From Desulforhopalus sp. IMCC35007 (GTDB lineage: Bacteria; Desulfobacterota; Desulfobulbia; Desulfobulbales; Desulfocapsaceae): a DNA stretch of 64,000 nucleotides. The notes beneath the pieces are model-generated. The model saw nothing but the letters and a program-made list of their open reading frames with translations, had not been told where the DNA came from and searched no databases. The stretch covers positions 310,001-374,000 of the forward strand of contig NZ_SWCN01000002.1 in assembly GCF_005116575.1 (NCBI RefSeq), written 5' to 3'. How positions within the stretch are numbered: the stretch's first letter is position 1; each line of letters starts with the position of its first letter. Both the position numbers and the translations under genes were made by a program. This document shows positions 35,574 through 46,500 of the stretch, in pieces.

Positions 35574-35998
35574 AATTTTCATTCCTCTTTCTGAAAATGT
35601 TGTCAAACAGGTACCTGAGAATAGTGTTACCCTGCGACAGTTTCGTGAAAATTGTACAATGAGTGTTGTAAACTTGTTTTGGTTATTGTTCAAGTGAAAT
35701 CGAAATAATCTTCATGTGAAAGCATAAAAGCTTCAATGCGAAAAGATGTTGGGCTTTTTCCAGGGGATTTACCTCCAGCTCGACTGTCGGTTTTTCCATG
35801 TTTGAACCAAAAAACGTAAAAGTTCAGTTGAGAATCTTTTGGCCATAAAGAATGTGAGCAAAATCTAGACATGCAGGTCACTTATAAGTAAACTACCAGA
35901 GATATGTTTAAAAATAGTGGCATAACTGACCGGGCTGTGATTTCCGGGCGGACTTTCAGTTTTTCTTTCTTTTGTAATATCACCATAGGAACCCTTGC
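35574..35998. other. Divergent control region, glpA / HlyD-like adaptor
   Basis: About 425 AT-rich bases. The notable content is the three phased GAAA repeats at 35689-35743. No convincing ORF is seen; the 63-codon minus-strand frame at 35690-35881 lacks support. Confidence 0.5.
35689..35743. promoter_or_regulatory. Candidate GlpR operator: three direct repeats with 22-bp period
   Basis: TCAAGTGAAA, TCATGTGAAA and CAATGCGAAA end at 35699, 35721 and 35743, exactly 22 bp apart, about 120-170 bp before the glpA start. The 9-mer CAAGTGAAA recurs upstream of glpS with another GAAA repeat 22 bp away. DeoR-family repressors often use repeated operators on one DNA face. Confidence 0.55.
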
Positions 35999-36808
35999 AT
36001 GACAAACAGAAAAATATTTTTCATTTTTTTTATACTCGTATTCCTCGTATGGTATGGCAACGGCCTGGCATTAGAAGAAAAGGCACCGCTGGATGGCATC
36101 ACCAAACCGGTGGCTGATATTGAGCTTTCTTTTGTCCAACCGGGTAAAATAAAGCATATTTCCGTCGCCAAAGGGGATTTTGTTGAGGCAGGAAATGTTC
36201 TGGTAACTCTAGAGGATGATATTGAACAAATACAGAAAAAGATCCTCACAGGTCGCTCAGAAAATAGAGTGCCCATTGAGCTTGCTGAGGTTGAATTAAC
36301 CCAGAAAAAGAAAAACCTGGAGAATCTTAAAGGTGCCCAGCTCAAAGGAGCCACCTCCCAATGGGAGGTGGATCACGCTGCCCTTGCTGTGGATACCGCA
36401 TTTCTGACCTTGAAAGTCCGTGAATTTGAGCATTCCCAGGACGTTTTGAAACTTGAAAGTGTTCTCGAGATGATCGAAAGGTTAACTCTCAAAAGCCCGG
36501 TAAAGGGGATTGTGGAAGATATTCTGGTGGAGCGGGGTGAAACGGTCCAGGCGATGGTGCCGGTGATTCGGCTGGTGGAGACCGATCCTCTTATCATTGA
36601 TTTGCCTGTACCTGTGGAGCAGGCTGTCGGCCTACAAATCGGTCAGACTGGAACGGTGAGATTTCCCGACAATGCGGAATTGGAAGGAACCGTCATCCAT
36701 ATCTCTTCTGTGGCAGATGCAGCGGCAACCACCCTGTCTGTTACTCTTCGGGTTGTAAACAGTGACCACCGTCCGGCCGGAGAACGGGTCAGTGTTGTTT
36801 TTATGTAG
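35999..36808 (+). CDS. HlyD-like periplasmic adaptor (membrane fusion protein)
   Basis: Short adaptor of 269 residues with a signal peptide (IFFIFFILVFLVWYGNGLA, about 6-24). The biotinyl-lipoyl half motif FVQPGKIKHISVAKGDFVEAGNVLVTLED (about 49-76) is followed by a short helical hairpin (residues 90-150), the second lipoyl half SPVKGIVEDILVERGETVQAMVPVIRLVE and a beta-barrel part. Such proteins link an inner-membrane pump to a TolC-type channel. A TolC-family gene lies 167 bp downstream, but no RND or ABC pump is encoded beside it, so its inner-membrane partner may be the M50-HlyD or GAF-HlyD proteins of the opposite strand. Confidence 0.82.
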   Translation: MTNRKIFFIFFILVFLVWYGNGLALEEKAPLDGITKPVADIELSFVQPGKIKHISVAKGDFVEAGNVLVTLEDDIEQIQKKILTGRSENRVPIELAEVELTQKKKNLENLKGAQLKGATSQWEVDHAALAVDTAFLTLKVREFEHSQDVLKLESVLEMIERLTLKSPVKGIVEDILVERGETVQAMVPVIRLVETDPLIIDLPVPVEQAVGLQIGQTGTVRFPDNAELEGTVIHISSVADAAATTLSVTLRVVNSDHRPAGERVSVVFM

Positions 36809-36975
36809 AGTTAACGGTTTTATATAACAAAGAAAATGTTGTTGGTCCTGAGCAGATGTCTCCACCCAGCATTTCCCGCGGAGATAGATGAAAGGTTAAT
36901 GTAAAGGCTCGTAAAAAGTATTATTTACTGGAGGGGTTATAATTTCTCCCTCCTCAATTCCCATGACTACTTTAG

Positions 36976-38685
36976 ATGAAAAACCTATTCAAGAAATTGT
37001 GTCTTTACACCGTTGCAGGCACTTCGGTATTTTTTGCTCTACCCGTTTACGCGGCTTTGGAGCCCGAGATAGAAGATGATGTTTCGTATAAGATTTGGGA
37101 AGCTGATCATCTTTACCCGTCTCTTTCCTATTATCTGCAGGCTGCTGAAATCAAAACCATGGCTGGAGGCGAGGTGGAGGATACAAAGGAGAATGACAGG
37201 TATCTCAGTGGGGTTCTCTCCTCTTTTCATAGTGAGAGTGACACCCCGCCCTCTCCTGAAAATATAGAGCTTAATTTGCGCCAGGCCATGCAGGTGGCTC
37301 TTTCAGAAAACCGGGATGTGCAGCTGGCATTGCTTGCACCCGCCATAGCTGATGTGGACCTGCAGACTGCAAAGACGGTCTATGATCCTACTCTGTTCAG
37401 TGATACGAGGTATTATGATTCTGAACGGCCCATACAATCCCTGCTCGATACCGGCAGTGATGGCAGTGACGGCGTCGATGCGCTGACAGAGGAGGGTTGG
37501 TTCTCCCAGACAGGGATACGGCAGCCCCTGCCGACAGGTGGAAGTGCAATCTTATCTTATGAAGCAGATAATCTTGAAAATAATAGCGAGCTGACCATTC
37601 CCAATCCCCAATACACCTCAAGGGTAAAGTTTGAGCTGCGCCAGTCACTGCTTAAAGGCTTCTGGGATAAGTATAACAAGTCGGAAATTGATCTGGCCAC
37701 CATTGCACGGGATCAATCCCAGTCCAGTTACCGAAAAGAACTGTCCGATGTATTAAAGGAACTGACCTTCTATTACTGGAGATATCGCTATTATTTCCAG
37801 CTTGAACAGATCAGCAGGGATGCAATACTGGAGGCCGAAAAAATTCTGGCAAGGATCGAGACGAGAAATGAGCAGGGTATCGCCAATCTCCTTGATCTTG
37901 ATCGGGCTAAATCGTCTCTTGAGGACAGGCGTCTGAAAAACTACGGTGATAAAAAACTTGTGCAGACCACCCTTGATCAGCTCAAGCAACTTCTTGGTAT
38001 TTCGGCGGCGTCTCCATATTTTCAATCACTGCTCATTCCCACCGAACCATTTATTACCTCTTTCACTCTGCCGCCTCTGAACCAGCTGCAGAAGACAGCT
38101 CTTACCCGACGTGAGGAAATTTCTATCGCCCGACAGGAATTAAAATCTGCCAGTGCAAAACATACCCTGGCCAGGCATCTTGAGTTGCCGACCCTGGATG
38201 CCCGAACAAGTTACACCTTAAATGGACTTGGTGAGGAATTTGATGAATCGGTCGATGGCAGTTTCTCTGATGGGAAAGACAGCTGGGATGCCGGTCTGTT
38301 CATAGAGTGGCAGCTTGGCGGAAGAAAAAACTCCCTTGAGACCCGTAAGGCTCTCCTTGGGGTTCAGCAGGCAAAGCTGGAGTACAAGAGGAGCATTGAA
38401 AGGATCGCCTATGAGGTGAACTCACTCTACAGTGAGGCGTCTTTTTCGACGGGTGAGGTGCAGGCGGCTGAACGCTCAAAGCAGGCGTATGAGTCTGTTT
38501 TTAATAGAGAAAGTGCTCTGTATGATATCTCCCGTATCGACAACCAGAGACTTCTTGACTCCCAGGACAAGTACTTTGATGCGGAGAGAGAGTATTTGAA
38601 GGCCCTCTTGAACATCAACATCATCACCCTGAAACTCCAATGGGTACAGGGGCTCTTCCTTGAAACCTTTGATATAGAACTTTAG
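36976..38685 (+). CDS. TolC-family outer membrane channel protein
   Basis: Outer-membrane efflux protein of 569 residues. A signal peptide (LCLYTVAGTSVFFALPVYA, about 8-26) is followed by a ~75-residue N-terminal region and then two OEP repeats. The first starts at LNLRQAMQVALSENRDVQLAL (about 95-115) and the second near LNQLQKTALTRREEISIARQELKSA (about 370). Long coiled-coil helices of the periplasmic tunnel are evident, e.g. SIERIAYEVNSLYSEASFSTGEVQAAERSKQAYE. Together with the preceding adaptor it could form the exit channel for the giant surface protein encoded at 43546-51087. Confidence 0.88.
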   Translation: MKNLFKKLCLYTVAGTSVFFALPVYAALEPEIEDDVSYKIWEADHLYPSLSYYLQAAEIKTMAGGEVEDTKENDRYLSGVLSSFHSESDTPPSPENIELNLRQAMQVALSENRDVQLALLAPAIADVDLQTAKTVYDPTLFSDTRYYDSERPIQSLLDTGSDGSDGVDALTEEGWFSQTGIRQPLPTGGSAILSYEADNLENNSELTIPNPQYTSRVKFELRQSLLKGFWDKYNKSEIDLATIARDQSQSSYRKELSDVLKELTFYYWRYRYYFQLEQISRDAILEAEKILARIETRNEQGIANLLDLDRAKSSLEDRRLKNYGDKKLVQTTLDQLKQLLGISAASPYFQSLLIPTEPFITSFTLPPLNQLQKTALTRREEISIARQELKSASAKHTLARHLELPTLDARTSYTLNGLGEEFDESVDGSFSDGKDSWDAGLFIEWQLGGRKNSLETRKALLGVQQAKLEYKRSIERIAYEVNSLYSEASFSTGEVQAAERSKQAYESVFNRESALYDISRIDNQRLLDSQDKYFDAEREYLKALLNINIITLKLQWVQGLFLETFDIEL

Positions 38686-38840
38686 ACCAAATTTCTAGTG
38701 AGCATTTTGATTACAAACTCAACTGCATGATTTCATTTTTTAAAATTGATTATTGCAGAAAACAGTGTGTTTTTCTTCTCAAATTGAACGCCTCAATGAC
38801 CTTTTACCGATGATTATTTGTCTTATACAGGGGTAGAGGC

Positions 38841-40568
38841 CTATGGGAGGAGTTTTACCATATCAGCAAACGGAACCGGACGGCTAAAGAAGAATCCCTG
38901 GTAGGTATCGCACTGTTGTGTCTGTATAAAATGGAGTTGCTCTTCGGTTTCGATACCTTCCGCCACCGTCGTTAATTGAAGGCTGTGGGCCATATAAATA
39001 ATGGAAGCGATGATCGCCCTGTTTTCGTCGTTTGATACCACATCAACTATAAATGACCTGTCAATTTTCAGCTCATCCACCGGCAGTTTTCCAAGGTAGC
39101 TGAGAGAGGAATAACCGGTACCAAAGTCATCTATGCTAATTGTTACCCCAAGACTCTTCAGGGCTTTGAGTTGTTCGATCTTTTCTTCGATATTAGATAA
39201 AAATAACCCCTCGGTGATTTCAAGTTTGAGAAGGCCGGGGTCAACTCTTGTGGTGCTCAGAATCCGTTTGACTGTATGAATAAAGTCGGGGTCTTCCATC
39301 TGCAGGGGAGAGACATTTACGGCCATGGAGATTGGTTTTTTGCCCATTTTCTTCCATTCTACCAATGTGTTGCAGGCCTCCTGAAGGACCCACTCGCCTA
39401 TAGGGATGATGAGTTTTGTCTCTTCTGCAAGGGGGATGAAATCAGCCGGTGAGACAAGGCCAAGGGTATCGTTTTTCCAGCGCAATAAAGCCTCAACTCC
39501 TCGAATTATACCCGATTGTACCGATACCTTAGGTTGGTAGTGGAGGAGGAGCTCGTTTCTCTTGATGGCCTTTCGCAGGCGAAACTCCATCTTGAGTCTT
39601 TTTTCATAAATGGCATTGATCCCCTCTGAGGAAAAATAAAAACTGTCACCTCCCTTGCTTTTGCCGTAGTCTTTTGCACTGATGGCGAGTCGGTGGAGGT
39701 TTTCTGTATTACTCGCCTCTTCTGGAAAGGTGGCTATGCCAATGGAGGCAGTGACAACAATTTCATTGCCTTCGATATTGATGGGTTCCCGTATCTTTCT
39801 CAGGATTCTGGTGGCTACAACTGCCGAGGCTTCCGCATTTTTAGGATGGTTGAGCAGAAGCGTAAAACCGCTCCCCTCCGCCCTGTATGGACCAAGACTG
39901 CCATTAATTACACCAGAGGTTTGTGAGAGAACATCAATTGATCTGATGATTTCTTTGAGCCTTTCCGCGAGGAGGGTGAGAACAATATTTGAGGAGTTGA
40001 TGCCTATGCTGGCATTTATACGGCTGAACTGATCGAGATTTATATGAAAGAGCGCCAGATTTTCATTGTACCGTTTGGCCTTTTCCAGAGCCCAAACCAG
40101 TCTGTCCTGAAACATACTGCTGTTTGGAAGCTTGGTAATGGGGTCATAATATGCGAGTTGATCGGTGTAGGCCTTTGCTTCCAGGGTATTTCTAATTCGA
40201 AGTCCCAGTTCACTCTGATCGACGGGTTTTGACAGAAAATCTGTCGCTCCAAGCTCCAGCGCCTTGAGCTTGTCCCGCGCATCAGATGAGGCGGTGAGTA
40301 CAACGACAGGCAGGCGGGACATCTTGGAGTGATTACGAATTTCAGCGAGTATATCCATGCCCGATTTTCCTGGCATGATCAGATCGAGCAGCAGGATGTC
40401 TGGAAGTTGTTCCTCAAGAATATCCATGACTTTTAAAGAATCTTCAACCTGGATAAAATGATTGAATCCGAACTCTTCCAAAAATGTCTGAACCACGATC
40501 ATAGTCATTGGTTCGTCATCCACCATCATGATGGTGGCATCTTTTAAATTTTCCGCGATTTGAAGCAT
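38841..40568 (-). CDS. REC-GGDEF-EAL response regulator (probable c-di-GMP phosphodiesterase)
   Basis: Response regulator of 575 residues with AAGG 7 nt before the start. The receiver (about 12-130) has MMVDDEP, the phospho-Asp in DILLLDLIMPGKSG and TDFLSKPVD. The GGDEF domain (about 140-310) is degenerate: its active-site motif reads EGSGF, so cyclase activity is unlikely. The EAL domain (about 325-570) keeps the metal and catalytic residues: GVEALLRW, LEITEG, IDDFGTGYSSL, ELKIDRSF, AEGIET and QGFFFSRP. It should therefore hydrolyse c-di-GMP. It is encoded just after a hybrid kinase with Hpt domains, its likely phosphodonor, and downstream of the giant surface protein. Confidence 0.9.
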   Translation of the reverse strand: MLQIAENLKDATIMMVDDEPMTMIVVQTFLEEFGFNHFIQVEDSLKVMDILEEQLPDILLLDLIMPGKSGMDILAEIRNHSKMSRLPVVVLTASSDARDKLKALELGATDFLSKPVDQSELGLRIRNTLEAKAYTDQLAYYDPITKLPNSSMFQDRLVWALEKAKRYNENLALFHINLDQFSRINASIGINSSNIVLTLLAERLKEIIRSIDVLSQTSGVINGSLGPYRAEGSGFTLLLNHPKNAEASAVVATRILRKIREPINIEGNEIVVTASIGIATFPEEASNTENLHRLAISAKDYGKSKGGDSFYFSSEGINAIYEKRLKMEFRLRKAIKRNELLLHYQPKVSVQSGIIRGVEALLRWKNDTLGLVSPADFIPLAEETKLIIPIGEWVLQEACNTLVEWKKMGKKPISMAVNVSPLQMEDPDFIHTVKRILSTTRVDPGLLKLEITEGLFLSNIEEKIEQLKALKSLGVTISIDDFGTGYSSLSYLGKLPVDELKIDRSFIVDVVSNDENRAIIASIIYMAHSLQLTTVAEGIETEEQLHFIQTQQCDTYQGFFFSRPVPFADMVKLLP

Positions 40569-40625
40569 TATTGGCCTTACAGGGAATGAAAGTTAAAAAA
40601 GGAACTCTTCTTTATCATACATGTC

Positions 40626-43478
40626 TTAACGTGGTGCTTCAATGTTATGGACCATGATTTTTATTTTTTCTACAATGTAGCTGCTCTTTAAGGAATCAGA
40701 TGATTTTGCAGACTCTTCCAACTCTGTTGCAGGCCTGGTAAAGTCATCAAAGCCAACGGTACCGGCAGCCCCTTTGAGCCAGTGGGCGAGATGCTCCAGT
40801 TGCAGGAAATCACCGCTGGCAAGGGCCGTTTCCATTTTCGAGATTTCGTCCGGCACCTTAGTGATGAAATCGAAAACAACCTTTTTGAGTTGAGGATGCG
40901 AAGCCAGCCGAGATGTAATGGGTGTGTTGGGTAAGGTTTCGGACGACCCGGTCTGTAGTTCTTGCGGGAGAATCGCCGCAGGCGGTGTATCCACAGTGGC
41001 AAGAGTACGCTGCTGCAGGTTATTAATATGTTCAAGAAGAGCTGCAACTTTGTCCCGGTTCTTTGTTCTGGCGACAATTTCAAGTTGCTCTGCCGGCTTG
41101 GTGAATTCATCAAAACCGACCGTTCCGGCGGCGCCTTTGAGCCAGTGAGCAAGTGTTGCCAGTTTAAGATAGTCGTTTTCTTCGTGTGCCCGGTTCAAGG
41201 CCTGGACTTCGCCTGCGAGCTTGTCGACGAATTGCTGAACCACCACTTTCAATTTGGGGTGGTCGGCAAACCTTGAGATAACAGCAGGGGAGGGTTTCGT
41301 ATTGCTTTCTCCTGGCTGGGGTGGAAGACTTTCTGCCACCAGGGGCACCTTCGACGTTTCTTGGCTGGTAGCATCCGCCTGGAGATATTTTTTCACAATT
41401 TGAATCAACTTATCAATATCCACCGGTTTGGTGGCGTAATCGCTGTAACCGTTATCCAGGCACTGCTGCTCAAAACCCTGCATTGCATTTGCGGTGAGTG
41501 CAATAATTGGCTGAGTGAGTCCGCTTTTTCTCATGGTTTTTGCGGCTGTAAAGCCGTCCATGACCGGCATCTGGACATCCATCAGAATCAGGTCGTACCG
41601 GATACTGGTGGCTTTTTCAACCCCTATCGCTCCATTTTCAGCCTCGTCAACACTCAGGCCAGCTTCTTCAAGGATTATTTTGACCAGCTCGCGATTTTCC
41701 CTGCCGTCATCGACGACCAGTACCCTGCCACCACCGGTAAAATTCCAGGTACTTACCTTTGATTCTACATACTGGTCACAGAGGGCTTTTATTGTCTGGG
41801 GCGAGATGAGATTGCCCGGTAAAGCTGAACCCGTCTGCATAAGGACAGAAAAGACGCTGCCTTTATTTTCCCTGCTGGTGACGGTAATATCACCACCCAG
41901 AGCCCGGGCAAATTTACGGCTGATGGAAAGGCCAAGGCCGGTACCGCCAAATCGTCTGCTCACGGTGACATCCGCCTGCACAAATGGATCAAAGACATTT
42001 TGAAGTACCGTTTCAGACATACCGATACCGCTGTCAATGATGTCTATTTTTAGGAAATTACTGTTTTTATCCTGAGAACAGGAGCATTCCACCTGCACGG
42101 AACCCTGGTCAGTAAATTTTATTGCATTGCCGATGAGGTTAAACAGGATCTGTCGAAATCTCATAGGGTCCCCCAAAATGGTCTCAGGGATGTCCTCTAT
42201 GGCTTTCCATGAAAGAGCAATACCCTTTTTCTCGGCAGTAGGCCGAAGCATTTCAACTACATCGTCAATGGTATTGTAGGGCTGGAACTGGACGCTCTCA
42301 AATTCGAGTTTACCGGCTTCAACCTTGGAGAGATCAAGGATGTCGTTGATCAATTCGAGCAGACTTTTGCCGCTGGAATGGATAGTGTTGAGATACTTGA
42401 GGCTTTCCTGTTCATTTTTGACATAGCCGCGTTTGAGTATATCCGTGAAGCCGAGAATCGCATTCATGGGTGTGCGGATCTCATGGCTCATGTTTGCCAG
42501 AAAGGCACTTTTGGCTTTATTGGCTTCTTCGGCTTCTTCCTTTGATTTGCGCAGCTCTGTCTCTTTTTTCTCAAGAAGGGTTATATCGTCAAAACCAACC
42601 AGTACACCTGCGTATTTTTTATTTTCTCCAAGAACCGGAGAACAGTTCACCTTAAAAGATTTCTGCAGGCCTTCTTCAAACTCCAGGGCCAACATTTCAT
42701 CCTTTATTATTTTCCCACTTGTGAGTGCCTTTATCCAAGGGCGTTGCTCCTGAGTTATGGTCTGACCTTCTTTATTTTTCCAGCTGAATTCAGAGGCTTT
42801 CAAGCCGAGCAGCTCATTGGGTTCTTTGGCGAAAATGTCGGCAAAGGCTTTATTGGCGAGGACCACCTGCTCTTTTCTGTCCAGGATAAGTAAGCCTTCT
42901 GCCATGGTGTCCAGAGCTGCTTTGACACGACCGGGGATGGCCTGGGAGGGGTCGAGCTGGCGCAGAACTTTTCCAAGATAAAAATAAAAGACAGCAAAAG
43001 AGAGAAGTGAGATAAAAAATACGATTCGAACCAGAGAATTGTCGAAAAATCCCCAGAGTATGGTGGAAGTGGCATTTACAAAACGGAGTTCAAGCTGTCC
43101 CCATTCATCTGTTCCCGTCGAGATGGGAACGCGGAGCTGTGAGTCCGTAGAGTTCACCCCAGACATTTCTTTCCAGAGATCTTTATGTTTTTCAGTTGCG
43201 CAGAGCAGGGTACCGTTTTTGGGTCGCAACCCTATGGAGACAAGGTCGTCATTTCGTTCAACCAGAAGGGAAAAATCGTCTTCAATTCTTTTGGGACTCG
43301 CCTTATCCACGAGACCGGAGCTAAAGATTGCAATGGTTTCAGCCAGAATTGCCCGGTTGGTTCGTCGGTCTTTCTCCGTGTCGGGGATGATGCCGAGATA
43401 ACTCCCCACCATCAGTATTGTGGTGATGATCCCCACCAGACCAAGGGAAACCCTCGATTTTGCACTCATTCCCTTCAT
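40626..43478 (-). CDS. Hybrid sensor kinase with PAS, receiver and two tandem Hpt domains
   Basis: Membrane sensor kinase of 950 residues with GAGGA 10 nt before the ATG. Two membrane helices (about 10-30 and 150-170) flank a periplasmic domain. A PAS domain (about 185-310) precedes HisKA with phospho-His in FLANMSHEIRTPMNAILGFTD (about 335), an HATPase (NLIGNAIKFTDQG, DSGIGMSETVL, RRFGGTGLGLSISRK) and a receiver with its Asp in DLILMDVQMPVMDG (about 630). Two Hpt domains follow, both containing LAHWLKGAAGTVGFD (near 790 and 890), which look like a recent duplication. It probably phosphorylates the REC-GGDEF-EAL protein encoded 58 bp downstream. Confidence 0.92.
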   Translation of the reverse strand: MKGMSAKSRVSLGLVGIITTILMVGSYLGIIPDTEKDRRTNRAILAETIAIFSSGLVDKASPKRIEDDFSLLVERNDDLVSIGLRPKNGTLLCATEKHKDLWKEMSGVNSTDSQLRVPISTGTDEWGQLELRFVNATSTILWGFFDNSLVRIVFFISLLSFAVFYFYLGKVLRQLDPSQAIPGRVKAALDTMAEGLLILDRKEQVVLANKAFADIFAKEPNELLGLKASEFSWKNKEGQTITQEQRPWIKALTSGKIIKDEMLALEFEEGLQKSFKVNCSPVLGENKKYAGVLVGFDDITLLEKKETELRKSKEEAEEANKAKSAFLANMSHEIRTPMNAILGFTDILKRGYVKNEQESLKYLNTIHSSGKSLLELINDILDLSKVEAGKLEFESVQFQPYNTIDDVVEMLRPTAEKKGIALSWKAIEDIPETILGDPMRFRQILFNLIGNAIKFTDQGSVQVECSCSQDKNSNFLKIDIIDSGIGMSETVLQNVFDPFVQADVTVSRRFGGTGLGLSISRKFARALGGDITVTSRENKGSVFSVLMQTGSALPGNLISPQTIKALCDQYVESKVSTWNFTGGGRVLVVDDGRENRELVKIILEEAGLSVDEAENGAIGVEKATSIRYDLILMDVQMPVMDGFTAAKTMRKSGLTQPIIALTANAMQGFEQQCLDNGYSDYATKPVDIDKLIQIVKKYLQADATSQETSKVPLVAESLPPQPGESNTKPSPAVISRFADHPKLKVVVQQFVDKLAGEVQALNRAHEENDYLKLATLAHWLKGAAGTVGFDEFTKPAEQLEIVARTKNRDKVAALLEHINNLQQRTLATVDTPPAAILPQELQTGSSETLPNTPITSRLASHPQLKKVVFDFITKVPDEISKMETALASGDFLQLEHLAHWLKGAAGTVGFDDFTRPATELEESAKSSDSLKSSYIVEKIKIMVHNIEAPR

Positions 43479-43545
43479 GTGAAGATCATCCTCTGTGTTG
43501 CTCTCGTTTTTACAGTCATGTTTTTATTGTGGCACGTATCAAGGC

Positions 43546-46500
43546 TTATTTTTCAATTGCCGGGGGGAGCTGAGGTGCAGGTTGCTGTGTACCTTTTTCA
43601 ATTATAGCTTCAATAGAGTCATCCTCCTCATCTTCGTTCCCTTTAGCACCGGCAAGTACGGCGAGGGGGTCTGCCAGCTGCCAGGCAGGGAGGGAAGACA
43701 GAATAGAGCTGAGAAGTGCACCGCTGCGTAATAGCCATATCACATAACCTGCCGAGAGTCCAGTGGACGCGGCGATTGCAGAGCCCACCACGGTCTTTTC
43801 AATAGACGCCTCCTGCTCTGTTTGCTCCCTGAAGTTTTCCAGGGATTGTCTCACCGACTGGTACTCCTCAAAGCTGCGATCGCGGTATTCGAGATCAAGG
43901 AGGCTGTAATTGTCTGTAGATAGGGTGACTTTTTCAATGCCCAAGGTAGAGAGCGAGCCTGATTCATTTGTGGTGATTTGAGAAGGTGCCTGAGAAAAGG
44001 AGAAAGACCGTACAGTTGTGTTAGCAAAAGAGATATCAAAGGAGACATTTTCAAATGCGGCTGCTATGGTAATTCCCGAATCATTTGCAGAGTCAGACAT
44101 TCTTTTTGCATTCACGTAGGAAAGAGTGGTGTCTGTACTATCCTCCTGGTTGTTGTCTGTTTCGCCATCTGCAGCATTGTTATCCTGCCTGTTGGTCTCA
44201 TCAGTTGAGGCTTCGGTCAGTTGTTCCTGTGTTTCTTTCGTTCCGAGATCCTGTCCAGCAGCCAGGTCGAGGGTTTCGTCAATACTTTCCGTCTCTTCTA
44301 TAATATCAACAGGCTGCGCTTCGTGATTTCCTCCATCTTCCGGAGTACTTATAGCGCTAATGCCTTCATACGAATCGTCAATAACAGGAGGTGCCGCTGT
44401 TACACTATGGGTTACTGCAATGGATGATGTTGATGAGACACTCCCGGGGGCAACCGTTGTCCCATTGTCTGAGGCCACAACCTTAAAACTGCCGCTGGTA
44501 TCTGAGAAAGGAGTGAAAATGAGACCAGAACTTCCATCTGCAACCGTTATAAAATCATTTTCGATAACTGGGGTTACACCGTCACTGAGGTAGAGTTTTC
44601 CATTGGTTATCTCTGTGATTTTAAAATGCGTAACTTCAGCCCCATCGGCAGAGCTGGGTGTTACATATATGGGGTCACTCGGAGTTGCTGTAAATGTTGC
44701 CACACTGGAAACGACTGGGGCATCAGCCACTGCTGTTCCGAAGAGATCAATGGTACCTGTAAGTGCTGTGGCACCGTTTTCCCGGCCATCCTCAATATGG
44801 ACTGTGATGGTGGTATCTGCAAAACTGTTCGCTGCCGGTTCAAAGGTGATGCCTGAAAGGGCGGTGTTGACTTCAGCCACAGTGCCTGTGATACTCCAGA
44901 CACCGGTCTCTGTATTAAAACTTGCTCCTCCAGTGGTGGTGAGGTTCCCATGGCTGACAGAATCCAGGCTCAAGGTTGCTGTGATTATTTCATCCTGGTC
45001 CGCGTCGCTGACAACGATGTCCTGCAGGTCATAGACGGTGTCTTCCGTGTAGATTCCGCTTTGGTCAAGGTTTGTAGCCGTTGGAGCGTCGTTTACCGGG
45101 GTGAAAGCTACGGTGGCGTCAGAGGGGGTGGTCGTCGCGGTGCCATCTGAGACAGCTATTTTATAACGTAACGCATCTTCACTGCCATCGTGGATTATGC
45201 TGATTTCACCATTACTTATCTGTGCCTGGGTAAATGTGGTAATAGCTGTTGTGGTATCACTGTTATGGACAAAGATACCTGCAGCAAGATCAGAAACAGT
45301 AAAGACCAGATCCGGCAGGCTGGAGTCAATATCGGTTGCAGCAAGCATTGAGTTGTCGAGTAGTATCGTTTCTCCTTCAGCAATAGACAAACCGTTCACA
45401 CTCAGATCTGGCGCGTCGTTTACAGCAACCGCGTTCATTGATCTCGTGCCTGTAAGCGTTGGACTCGCCCCGTCGGTGACACTTGTTGCAATAGTAAAAT
45501 TACTGTTGTAGTTTGCGGCAGGCGTGAAAACAACCGATGACAGCAGGCCGTTGACATCATCAATATCCGTACCGCTTATGGTAAGCACTCCCGCAGAAAA
45601 TGTTGCGCTGGCAGTACCAAGGGTTCCGCTGTTAAAGCTGCCTGCGGCAGTATCAGAGAGAGTGAAGGTGGCGGTATAAAGGGTGCCAGTATCAACATCG
45701 CTGATAACAATAGGAGCTAGAGTTTTTGCGGTGTCTTCGGTATAGGAATCAGCAAGACTCAGATTTGTTGCAGTTGGAGCATCGTTTACACCGTTGTAGG
45801 AGATTGTTGCCGGTAATTGGCTGCTTATCAGCAATCCGTCAAAAGCCATCACGCTGTAACCTGGTTCCGCTTCATTACCGTCGTGGACAAAACGTACCTG
45901 GCCAGCGCTTACCTGTGCCTGAGTGAAGTTGTCGATAGCAACAGATGGGGCGCTTATCAGTTCAAATTGTCCGCCCGTTATCCCTGAAATTATAAAAAGA
46001 AGAGCGGGGTCACTACTGTCTATATCGGTTGCCGAAAGATCGCTTCCGCTGAGAATAACAGATCCGCCTTCGGAGATTGTCAGACTGTTATTACCCATCA
46101 CCGGAGCATCATTTACAGGGAGAAGAGTAATGTCTGCAGTGTCTGAAGCACTAGTCAGATCGGGGTCGGATACTGTTACCGAATAGGCCGGTTTGGTTTC
46201 ATCTCCGTTATCAACAAACTGGATCTCACCACCAATTATTTCGGACTGGGTAAAGTTTGTAATCGCTGTTCCGACTGCTGCTGTCCGCTGAAAATACCCA
46301 CCGGTCACTCCGCTGACGTTAAAGGTGAGGGTACCGTCGATATTATCGATATCTGTTGCAGAAAGATTAGCGGATGAGAGGGTTACGGTGCTTCCTTCTG
46401 AGACTGTCAGGATATTATTACCCATCACCGGAGCATCATTTACAAGGTTGATGTCGGTTGTTGCATCACTTGAAGCGTTTGCCAGATCAGGGTCGGAAAC

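Noticed and set aside
35573-35693. Upstream start for glpA at 35693
   Set aside because: It adds 40 residues with no GlpA similarity before the FAD motif and lacks a ribosome binding site; 35573 gives the standard length.
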